Shown piece by piece: positions 1 through 10,100 of a stretch of 64,000 bases of DNA. The DNA comes from Atriophallophorus winterbourni (Eukaryota; Platyhelminthes; Trematoda; Plagiorchiida; Microphallidae): the NCBI GenBank assembly GCA_013407085.1, contig JACCGJ010001689.1, forward strand, positions 37,647 to 101,646. Direction: 5' to 3'. Within the stretch, counting starts at the first letter, position 1. Every line of letters starts with the position of its first letter. Made by a program: the position numbers and the translations under genes. Under the pieces are notes generated by a model. The model was given only the letters and a program-made list of their open reading frames with translations, made no database searches and was not told where the DNA came from.

Positions 1-1199
1 TCCAAAAAGTATTCCATTTTCCTGTTGCGATCCTCCCGACGATCCAGATTTATATAGTAAATTTCATCGAACCCAAGCTTGCTGGGAACGGGCAACATGT
101 TGTATGCCACCTGTTCCAAATACTTAGACGGCAGTACGCGTTTGGAATCCTCCAGATCAATCACAGCTTGTAGCCTCAGATGAGTAAACAAATCTTGTTC
201 TCGGCGTAGCCATTGTTCCAACATGGATCCCGTCCCCGAAAGATCACTGGAGTCAACTGGTAATGGCAAATATCCGAAAAATTCAGTATTATCGAGAAAG
301 AGTTTAATTCCGTTTGAATCGGCGGTCTTAGCGAATATTATCAAATCGTCGACTGGTCCGTTGTAGTTGCCGTCTGGTGGAACATAGGTCAAAAACTGTG
401 AACGATTGAACCGTAAGTTGACTAGGAATACACTATGTACCAGGGCAACTTCATGAACACCTAGAGCCAGCCGATTTTGTATTTGGAAATAATTTTCTGA
501 GCGTTTGTAATAACCTTTATCATCCATAGCTCCCCAAAAATTCGAGTAGTAATCCGATGAGGTACAATTTATCATGGGAGCTAACACAATAATTTCCCTT
601 CCATCGGCGCTCGTTTGGGCACGCTCTGATGCACGGCTGACTGAGACGAGATGTTTTATTGTATTGGGGTTCATTAAGATTACATCTGCATCTATTGATA
701 AATAGAAGTCTGCCCAAGAATGCCGCGCAGCCGTCAAGAGAGATTGTCGTAAATTGATCACGTGCTCGTAATGCTGTTGAGTCCACATTGGAACAAACAT
801 CAGTTCATCACTGGTTCTATTTTCTACAACCGTTGAATGATATTTTTCGCGTACGTTATCAATCCAAGCAAACAGAAAATCTTCACTCCCATCGAACGAA
901 TTATCGCAAATGAAACGAATTGAAATTCGATCGGTGGGATAGTCTTGTTCTTCTAAACCCCGTAGGAAATATGGCAATGTATGGGCCTTGTTTCGCACAA
1001 GCACGCCGATAAAAACAGTCGGTAGAAGCAAATTGTGCTCTGACGCGTCTTCTGAAGAGTGTTGTAAATTGTTGGAGAATGCGTGAAACGAATCAGTACT
1101 ATGGTTTATTATGGTGTGTAGAGAACCGGGGGTTTCTTTTGAGCCAGTGTACCAGATTCCAGCTACAAGGCATACGACAATTGTCACAAGAATATTCAT
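1..1199 (-). CDS. COLGALT1: Procollagen galactosyltransferase (COLGALT / GT25 family), N-terminal part
   Basis: Reading leftwards from the ATG at 1199 gives 399 open codons with no intron, running off the window edge. Residues 1-18 (MNILVTIVVCLVAGIWYT) are a signal peptide or signal anchor, followed by a polar stretch. Residues 60-100 (PTVFIGVLVRNKAHTLPYFL, then a YPTDRISI block) match the start of the first glycosyltransferase domain. The metal-binding DxD is at 170-172 (SIDADV). SNFWGAMDDKGYYKR at 219-233 and DEIYYINLDRREDR at 378-391, the start of the GT25 domain, are family hallmarks. The family transfers galactose to hydroxylysine of collagen in the ER. The usual C-terminal ER-retention signal would lie outside the window. 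An uninterrupted 1.2-kb exon contrasts with the many-exon neighbours. Whether it is the 1 or 2 paralogue is not decidable here. Confidence 0.93.
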   Translation of the reverse strand, partial: MNILVTIVVCLVAGIWYTGSKETPGSLHTIINHSTDSFHAFSNNLQHSSEDASEHNLLLPTVFIGVLVRNKAHTLPYFLRGLEEQDYPTDRISIRFICDNSFDGSEDFLFAWIDNVREKYHSTVVENRTSDELMFVPMWTQQHYEHVINLRQSLLTAARHSWADFYLSIDADVILMNPNTIKHLVSVSRASERAQTSADGREIIVLAPMINCTSSDYYSNFWGAMDDKGYYKRSENYFQIQNRLALGVHEVALVHSVFLVNLRFNRSQFLTYVPPDGNYNGPVDDLIIFAKTADSNGIKLFLDNTEFFGYLPLPVDSSDLSGTGSMLEQWLRREQDLFTHLRLQAVIDLEDSKRVLPSKYLEQVAYNMLPVPSKLGFDEIYYINLDRREDRNRKMEYFL

Positions 1200-1544
1200 A
1201 TTCCATAAAGTTCGCAAACGAAGAAAAATGGCCGTTGAACAGGATTTATTCTTGGAGGGTTGTGACTGTTGAATTCGGTTCCCAGCTGCTTGGAGTGTAG
1301 ATGAGGATAATGATTCAGGCAATTTTTTGTTTCTTTTTGTCATGTAAATCCTGCACCGTTTGAAGCATCACTTTTGCTACTAAAATCGTTCATTTGCACA
1401 TGCCCAGCACGCAGTTCCTACAACCGATCAATACATGGACATACGTGGGCAACCAATCACAGTGCAGCAGTTGCATCAGGCCCGGGTTGGATACACGTGG
1501 GCGACCGAACCGTTTATTGCCAGTCAGAGCCTGATAGGTAGTTG
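1200..1544. other. Upstream region of the COLGALT gene, nothing recognised
   Basis: The short open frames here have no recognisable protein similarity. No TATA box or convincing splice acceptor was seen just before the ATG at 1199. The promoter and 5' UTR should lie here. Confidence 0.4.
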
Positions 1545-1715
1545 TTAGCTTGGTGTAACAACGAGGTATCATTTTGAAATAAACAAGGCTTAGTAAACAA
1601 ATTAATACCTGAATGCCATTGTTAATTAGGGTTCGTACAACTATGTTCAAACATAGAATCACATAGGGATTCCTGTTCATGTGCTCGAGGATAACCAAAA
1701 GGTGTTGTAGTTTCA
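1545..1715 (+). repeat. Diverged single relative of the 243-bp satellite
   Basis: The order of blocks matches the tandem monomer at 62.7-64 kb: AAACAAG, TGAATGCCATTGTTA (monomer TGTATGCCAACTGTTA), AGGGTTCGTACAAC, ATGTTCA, AGAATCACA, then AACCAAAAGGTGTTG. No hammerhead core is preserved. The similarity was judged by eye. Confidence 0.5.
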
Positions 1716-2169
1716 CTTAAAGACTGCTAGTGATGCATTCCGACAAGCGTGTTTGGGTAACGATTTTTTAAAATACAAGTTTCCCATAGTGGGTATCTAA
1801 TCGGAGAGGCAATGGTGATTCAATCTCGATCTCTTGCATGAAAGATACCTTCACAACAGCATACCACATTCCGCAATATTTTGATGCACGAAAAAAAACA
1901 CACTCCTTTAGTAGACTGGTTAAAAAACTAGAACAGAAACAAAATCTCAATGTTTAACTGAGGGCGTGAGTGCATGTCTGACAGTGATCGTGGTGGTTGC
2001 TCTTTGAAAAATGGAATACTTCATTAAGTATGAATAGTCTGTCATGCGATGAACACAAAACACGTCCATTAACCAAAGGCGAAGTAAAAGCTTTATACGA
2101 TACTACACGAAATTTGGGATGTTTAATCCTACAGAACAACCGTTTTCAATTTATTTGTCACCGGTACTG
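1716..2169. other. Unassigned stretch
   Basis: Short open frames on both strands with no recognised domain. It lies between the satellite relative and a PLE fragment and may be decayed repeat. Confidence 0.3.
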
Positions 2170-2850
2170 AGCTACACCCAGTTGACCGCATTCTTACCAA
2201 CTTTTATTATTTCAATCGCCTCATCGTGAATTTTTTCACTATAGGGTGTCGCACCCAGCTTTATCAATTCCTCGCGACCTGTGTTCATCCCGATTTGGGA
2301 TGCGGAGAGGTGTAACTCAAGAACGCATTCGGGTCGATTGGCGTATCGTATATCGCAACTCTTATTTTACCGCTCTTTTCCGTGCAAGACAGTCCTAGAA
2401 TGGGTGTGTCTCTTCTATCGACTCGATTTCCTTTGTAACCTTGATTTCTGGATCCAAGTTATCAAGGTAACTACGGAGTACCTCAAATCTATCGCGTTTT
2501 ATGATGACGAATATATCATCGATACAGAGCCATTCTGTCATTTTCAGAGATTTCACTAAACCTTCCGTTTGCATGTAAGACAAAAATTGTTCATATTCAC
2601 AAAAATGGATATACCGTGGACGATTTATTGTACACTCATGTTTTTACTATCTTTCAAGGGAGAATCGGAATCGAGTGAATTTATTGCTGATTCCAGAGCG
2701 ATGGTAGTGAGAACATTCGTGAACTTATCGCTCACGTCAACCCTAACCATAATCATATACTCCTCAATTTGCAAGGCGAGGAAACGAAATCAAGTTCTTA
2801 ATGAAATAATTCTTGTTACGTTCGTGAAATACGCTCCTTTGTCGTAATTA
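2170..2850 (-). pseudogene. Penelope-like element reverse transcriptase, decayed fragment
   Basis: The minus strand shows PLE reverse-transcriptase blocks in shifted frames. MVRVDVSDKFTNV (about 2770-2730) resembles the catalytic motif A region. WLCIDDIFVIIKRD (about 2525) carries IDD in place of the usual YVDD. A block like the downstream region (DPNAFLSYTSPHPKSG, about 2310) follows. Stops and frameshifts separate the blocks, so it is dead. Confidence 0.6.
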
Positions 2851-2867
2851 TGTGTAACCTGGTCTAT

Positions 2868-3513
2868 CCGAGCGGAAGATGTCTGTCGGCTTTCTGTTTT
2901 TGATACCCGTTGGCTGCGTAGAATTGCTCGCATTCGCTGTCAGCATCGTGTTACAAATATAGATGTCTGCAAGCGGGAGTTAGGACCTAGTGGATACTGA
3001 CTGAGAGAAATGCTGATGCCTGCCCGTTTGCGATGGTTGGGATGTTTTAAGAATGCCTCCTCACCGTTTACCGTACCGCGCCTTATTCGCAGAGCCTGAC
3101 AGAAGCTGGGGGAAAAGATCTGGTGGCCAGTCCATGACGTGGCGCGTTGGGATGAAAAAACTCATTGTAGCGCTAAGCTCAGTGGGGCGTATTTGTTTGC
3201 CTGGGTGAAGTTCAAAATATCTCAATATTTGGCTGGAAACCTTACGAGATATGGCTTCAAGCCGAAGTCAATGGCGCCAGTGTACTTTATATGTCCTAAT
3301 CTCTTATCCAGCATATTATTATTATATTAAATCTGAGGAAAAAACTATTGAAAAATCGCATGCAGTGAAACTACAAAAACAAGCTGCTTTTTCGCATTTG
3401 CTTTTGAATATTCTGCTTGCCCGCTGTCCCTTTTCCCCTTATCTGCTTTTCCTGCTTCATATTGCCTGGCACTTTGTCTGGGTCCAGACTCGTGCCTCAT
3501 GATGATGATGAAT
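2868..3513 (+). pseudogene. RTE-like non-LTR element, 3' end remnant
   Basis: The plus strand encodes the C-terminal region of an RTE-like reverse transcriptase in broken frames: DTRWLRRIARIRCQHRV, then RLRWLGCF, IWWPVHD and finally RSQWRQC. It ends at a short run of ATGATG units near 3500, a 3' tail also seen in the copy at 16.4-17.4 kb. Stops interrupt it. Confidence 0.65.
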
Positions 3514-3983
3514 TATGCGTTTTCTCACACAATGGGAATATTTAGTCCAAGTCGCGGTAACAATTCGATACTTCGATTATAAAATGACAATAAATCACAC
3601 GAAAGCGACCTAACCTTGTCATCCTTGTATTTAGATAGCAAAGGATGGCGAATTATTCGGAGTTGTTGATAAAAGCGATATAATAAATGAAGCTTTGGCA
3701 GTTGTATTTCAAGCGCCCTTGAACAACAATAAGTTAATCCTGAAACAAGTAAATCAAAGCCGAACAAGAAAGAAAGTTCAAGCCATAAAAGTTTCGGCAC
3801 GAACTCCGAAATAAGAAAGCATGAACACAGACCATGATAAAGGAGTTTGTTTGCATTGATGCGTGAGCGTGAAAAGATTCGAAAGTTACGCGCGAGCAAG
3901 CGTTAAATCTCTGGGAATCTCAAACGACTATCACAGATAAGAAGATGACGATCGAGGAGTGGCGAGCGGAGTGAATTCGGTTC
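3514..3983. other. Probable ITFG1 3' UTR and intergenic sequence
   Basis: This lies directly downstream (leftward) of the ITFG1 stop codon. A 124-codon minus-strand open frame (3525-3899) has no recognisable domain and is probably chance. No canonical AATAAA was found close to the stop. Confidence 0.4.
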
Positions 3984-4167
3984 TCACATCGCATCGAAGT
4001 GAAAGCGTTGCGCCTCTCGTAGTTTCTCCACACGATCTTCTCGAATCTCGAGACACAGCAGAATGGCGATGATGGCAATGAGAACCACACATACGACGAT
4101 CAAGGTGATGGCGATGTACAACACTTTCATGTTGTAAAGCGGTTGCAAAAACAGCTTGGCCGTCCAA
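3984..4167 (-). CDS. ITFG1: ITFG1 exon 10 (TM helix and C-terminus)
   Basis: Encodes WTAKLFLQPLYNMK, a TM helix (VLYIAITLIVVCVVLIAI) and the tail ending QRFHFDAM, then TGA. Confidence 0.93.
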
Positions 4168-7100
4168 CTGGAAATACCAATAAAAAGGATACTTACATAT
4201 ATGGGAATCGGTCAATCACAACACGAATCAATAGAAATGGCACAGTGCATTGAATGTGGGATAGATACATCTCACTTAAATTAGCTTCTCTGTTTTATTT
4301 ATAGTTTATGGTCGGAACAGAAATTCTGTTCAAAAGGGGAATAGAAATGATGTACTGGAAAGAAATTTTGTGCAATCGGTTAAAGCAGGTTTTCTGGTAA
4401 CCCTTCACTTGTGACACAGAAGCTTTGTTAGACCACAGGTGATAGTCATGACAAGGGAACATGACTAAGCAACAGTCAACCCACCACCTCTATTTATACC
4501 TTACCAAAAACCTGCTCTAACCGATTGCAAACACCATTTTTTCCATTATGAATACACGATCGGTTCCAAACATATTCCAATTAAGAAATGATGTACTCTT
4601 TTCCTTGAGGTCAGTTTATTAACATCGTTCCAATGTGTCGAGCTATAGACCCTCTTGTTCCCTTGTGCACCATGTACTCAAGCGCCCTGTCCATCCTGGG
4701 CTAGACTAGAGTTAAAGACACTCTTCCAAGTTAATGGCTAACCAGCAGTAAATATTTTCAAGCATAGGAAGCTTGGTGTGGTGACTGTTCGCGTTTCATA
4801 CACAGGACGTGCCTCATCAGCAAGCAGAAAGAACGTTGGTTAATGGTTGTCTGAAAGCTTAAGTCGCTACATTCTAAGATGCGTCGGCAGACACGATTTT
4901 GCCACCGGACGTGGGCGATTGTACGCAAACCACGATGTTCGTAAACTTCCAGACCCCGAAAATCTGCGTAAGTTGTCTAACATTAGCCCCCGTAAACCAG
5001 TACTGCCTCCACCGAAGTAAAGTAGCTGATTTCCTGTAAACTCAATCACGTCTGATAAACGCCAGTCTGGCATTAGCAATTCCGAATGCGAATTCTTACT
5101 TGATCCCACTTCCAGCGACCGCACAACTTCTTAGAAAGTTGAACTGTTCCACCAGATATGATAAAAAATAAGTGTGAAAAACTAGCGCTTTAACTACTAG
5201 GAGATAAAACGTCAGCCGTTAGGCGACATGGTATGTAGGTCTGGTAATGAACACTGTTGGATATAAGCATTGTAAAAGTCTCGTGCAGGATAAAGGATGA
5301 CTCAAGTAAAACGGAAAACATTTCGCATAAGCGAGTCTTAACTGTGCTTCTTTTGTGACACCAATAAATAATTATTACAAGGCGTCAAAACGGTGGAGAG
5401 GATGTCTCAATGAAGCAATCAGAAATCAACCTTGCCACTATACCGGCTTATTGAACAACTACCGGACAAGATTTCAGTCCTCTTACTTTGAAACAACAAG
5501 ATAGAATATGGTGACAAATTCAATTAAATATTTTCTATTGCTGAATAGAATTCGTTTCAAATAGATTGCACGTTTAATGAGGAAATATTTTACCTGTTGG
5601 GGTCATCTAAAGGATACGGGTTGACAAACACTTCGGCGTTTGGAACCAACGCTGGGATAGAAAGGGTACGATTTACCTGGAATAAAGTAACATGAGTATG
5701 TGATGAACAGAGAAAATGCCATGATCATTGTAGATGCGGAGTAGGAGCAAACTTACTGTTGACGTTGAAGGAATGGAGACTGTGACACGTTCGACATAGT
5801 TTGCGAACGGACCAAGACCAAACACAACGGAAGGCAACTGAAGAGCGGTGCAACAGCTTTGCGTGGTAATCAGTCCGACGGATGATATCTTCGATCCAGT
5901 AACGCTTTCCGTAACATACGAAGAACGTTGGCCAGGAACGGGTAGACCGTAAGGCAAGCGATTATCCGGACAAGAATTTGAGTTTGCACACAAACCGTTC
6001 AGGATGGTTACCTAGGAAACGTAATGTATGAAATGTCAATTGAAACGATAAAACAGCGCATAGCTTCCGAAATCAGGCGCATGCGAATTACCTTGATAAA
6101 GTAATAGTCATTTGATAGTTGTTGAAGCAGCAGCGAAACCGTGGGACGGTTCGTACTGGGGTTCCAAGAGACAACGAAAATGTCCAACACTCCCTAAAAA
6201 TTATCAAGCATCAATAATGGATAAGATTTTTACGGGGAATAAAATACTGAAAGGAAGGACAGAGCTTTATTAACGAATTTTCAGTTTAAGAACAATGTTA
6301 GAAAACACAACGATTTCTGTATAAAGTACACATTAAAAATATTAGCAGAAATCGAACGCATGCCATCAACAAATAAGCAATCCTCTTTGACAAAGGTATC
6401 CTGATTCAAATGGGATAAAAGACATCCGTTGTAGAAGACAGTATGATGTGTTTTGATCGAGTATTTGAAGAAGCTTAACATTTACACCGTGCTGATGGTT
6501 AGCATTATCCGGGAAGATAGTATTTATAAGTCGATCGCAAGAGGAAAAAAATGCTTTTTCAAGATTTTTCAATAATCTCTTTTTAATGAACAGAGCATGC
6601 TGGTGAAACGTTCCTGATGCAACGATTGATCAGCATTAAGTCTTTATTGAAAAAATGTCGGGAAAATAGCAGGCAAACAGTACAAGTATGCATGGATGAA
6701 GGAACAAGGCTGATCCAGACAAAGCTTCGCACAGTCATAGACTGTATATCAGGTTGCCCAGGCCTAGACAGATGTGAACAAGGAAAATATAAATATAAAT
6801 GGCAGTGAGAATCCAGCGTGTGTTCGCATGCAGCCCACTTCCGGTGGCAAATCAATTTAACACGGTGTTAGCCACACAGAACAGAAGAACTGTACGATTG
6901 CACATCCGTGCCGAACAGTACCAAATTTGAGGTAATATACAATCGAATATGATATTAGAAATTAGCCTAGACTTAACGCCAAAAGAAAGAAGACGAACAG
7001 CGTAAAAAGATGGCAGGCGAAATCTAACAAGTAGAGAATTCAGCTGATGGGCTCAAGTGTAATTGCAGTTCTGAGATATTTTATAAAACGTTTCCATATT

Positions 7101-10100
7101 GTGTCCCAAACAAGGTTTTAATGCATTGATCTCCTAGTACTTTGTAGGTTGCATTCTAGTTTGTGTAGGTAAAGGCAACGCTATCTAACAAAACACGAAT
7201 TTCTCAAAATGTGTCCACCAAAAGGAATTCGACTAATACAACAAACGGAACTAGTTAATCAGAATAAAACGTGATAAAGGTTGCAAGGTCACAGATGCGA
7301 ATAGACATTGCAACGTTAAAACAGGCCAGCTCCGATGCTTCGACTGACACAGACAACACAACGTTGAAAAGGCAGCAATCACAGTCCGAGGAACAACACC
7401 GTTAGCCAGCAAACCACAATCTGAAACCCCGAAGCTGGAACGCACATTTTAACACGCAAAAGAACATCATATCCTAATGCACAAACCTTTTCTCGATCGT
7501 AAAACAGACCCAGTTGCCTCAAAAGTGTATCCGATTGTGGCAGACTGGCGCCAGGTAGAAGATACGCTTGAAACCGAATAAGACCTGTGTTTGGATCGGG
7601 GCCTTCATTTAACAAAACCGCCGGCAAACTTCCGGTTTGTGACGAGGACTGGTAAGAAAGTCCGACGACGACATCTAAATAGCCATCCAAATTAAGATCA
7701 CCCACGGCTGGCCCGACAAGGTTGCTTGTGGACAGACCCTTGTTGAACGGAGGCGTCGGAGAAAGAAACCACGTTGAGCCATCCGGAACACCTTTCGGCG
7801 TCCAGTTCACATCAATGTTGGACCACTGAAATGAAAGAGAAAACGTTCGAAACGCTAACATCACAAGTTTACCTAATTAAGCATCAGGAAATACAAGCCG
7901 AAGCTAGAAATTGTTGATAAACAACTCGCTGGGATGAGAGAGAGAGAGAGTAGTTCACAGAAATGGGAAGAGCGAGATTACACATCTCAGTGGAACTGCA
8001 TGTAGCTCTTGAGTGCGTGAAAGGGTGTAGATGCAGCGGGAGACTTTTTGTTAAAACTATTCTCGAAATAGAAGAGAAATGTGGAATGAAACGTTCGGCC
8101 AAATGCCTGCCAAAGGAGTCAACCCTGGGCGGAGAATGTTTAAAACTAACTGCAAAATATACGTCGTGGTTCAGGATGATATTGCCACAGAAGCAAACGC
8201 GAATCACTGCTAATGGCCCCGCGAGTGTGTGATTTCACTACTCTTAATTCGTAGCAGGCATTCTCATTGAGTACAATACGAAATGTCCGTTCGTAACCCG
8301 GTAAAGGTACAGAGTTCGATACAACTCATTGATGTAGCTTTAGTAAAGTTACGGAGTATGTACACAGAAACGGTTTTCCAGAATAAGTAGGAAATAGTTA
8401 TGCTTGTCAAAAAATATATATAGCTGATACAAAAAACGCTGAAATTCCGTATCAGGGCTATTATATCTCATGTTCTCGGTTACCGTGCAGGTCAAATGGA
8501 CTGAAAAGGAAACGGGTTTGCGAGCTGGAAGCGTTTGATCAATCAAATAAGAAAAGCCAACCACAGCGGACAATAACGAATATAGACACATGGGGGCAGT
8601 TAGAATTCATCGTAATGTTCCTTTCAGCATTGTGGTTAGTTCCGACCATTTCCTACAGGAAAAAATCCCCAAGATTCGCGGAGCTCATTAAAATACACTG
8701 TTGACTTATCTATTGAAATAAAAGATTGGACAGTTATACACCGCTCGTAGGCACAGCTACTGCAAGATTACCCCAGCCTACACAAACACGAGAAATGGAC
8801 AATAGCAGTGAGACTTCATCGTGTTTCCCATGTAGCTCAGTATCCGTGGCAAAACAATATGGCATGGTAGTATCAGCGCAGCACGGATGTTTTATCGAGC
8901 AGTAGTCATATACTGTACAACAGTTAGCGCTGTGAAGTTGCCTACTTATTGCTGCAAATTCGTGTACTCGAATAAAGCCATTTTTCTTCTTATACCATTC
9001 TACGTTTAGGGACGTTGGTGATACTTTAGTCCATTCGCAGTTAATGCCTCTGCGGTACTTTTCGTGAGGAGAGACTTGAAATTTCATCCATGGCTGCGAA
9101 GCACAGAAGCACTGCACATCCGTGAATGTATGAAATCACAAGCCTGATCCAGACAAACTGCCGCACAGTCAGAGACTGCACGTGTGCTAAGATACTGCCA
9201 GGTTGCCCATGCCTAGATAGTTAAGGAGAAGGAAAATTGCATTGGCAGTGAGACTCCAGCGTGTATTCGCATACAGATAACTACGGGTGGTCAATCAATT
9301 TAGCAAGGCGTTACCTGCGTAACACGGAAGTGCTGCACGATTGCACATCCGTGCACGGACATAAGCGAACACTTTTGGAAATCAGTGCACACGAGACTTG
9401 CTAGCCGGTTTTTTGAAAAACAACTCAATCATACTTGCATTCCAAATCATAGACCCCTGTCGTGTTGTTTTGACATTCCTTTTATTGTGTACACACGCTT
9501 ATTTTACCGTATTACACATCTAACCTTTTTCTTTTTGTTGTAGCTCATACTCGTGTTCTTTAGTTGATTAAAGCCTTTCAATCAGGCGTTATCTTCTCTA
9601 CGTTCGTTTGTGTCCAGATCATATCTGACTCTCGTTACAATTTAATCAACTAAAAAAATGGATCGTTTACTCCGTCCTGAACGCTTCGATACCGATCCCA
9701 ACGCTGCAGATGCTACCGATTCATGGGAACACTGGTTTTTGACCTTTACGAATTTTCTCGATACAATTGAATCTTTCAACCCAGACAAACTGAAGACTCT
9801 TATCCATTTCCTGTCACCTGCTGTCTATAAAATCATTTCTCAATGCACTGACTACGATTTAGCCATCAGTACCTTGAATTCTCTTTATGTTCAGCCCAAA
9901 AACGAGATATTCTCAAGACATATCCTTGCCACTTGTAAGCAAAATCGCGACGAAACTCTTGACCAGTTCATGCAGAAATTGCGTAATTTTGCAAAGGATT
10001 GTGACTTTAAAGTCGTTAGTGCTGAACAAAATCAGCAAGATGCTATTCGGGACGCTTTCATAAGCGGGCTTATGTCTAACGCCATTCGTCAGAGGTTGTT

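Larger units (their letters stand above)
4168..5593 (-). other. ITFG1 last intron with several repeat traces
   Basis: It holds a fold-back repeat (4356-4545), a hammerhead-like motif (about 4785-4822) and an 85-codon minus-strand open frame (4867-5124) of unknown origin. The rest is unassigned. A GTAAGT at 4191-4196 just before the acceptor is fortuitous, because the exon 9-10 join is in frame without it. Confidence 0.6.
7826..9457. other. Left part of ITFG1 intron 5 before the LTR element
   Basis: Contains a short GA run (7935-7950) and two SINE-like copies listed separately. The small open frames around 7963-8590 have no recognisable similarity. Confidence 0.5.

Noticed and set aside
520..786. 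88-codon minus-strand open frame
   Set aside because: Shadow of the COLGALT frame, which is open across the whole region in another frame.
3525..3899. 124-codon minus-strand open frame after ITFG1
   Set aside because: No recognisable domain, signal or splice context. It lies where the 3' UTR is expected.
4168..4197. Apparent 29-bp micro-intron (GTAAGT to TTTCCAG)
   Set aside because: Flukes do have very short introns, but exon 9 joins exon 10 in frame without the upstream bases, and the family sequence supports the direct join.
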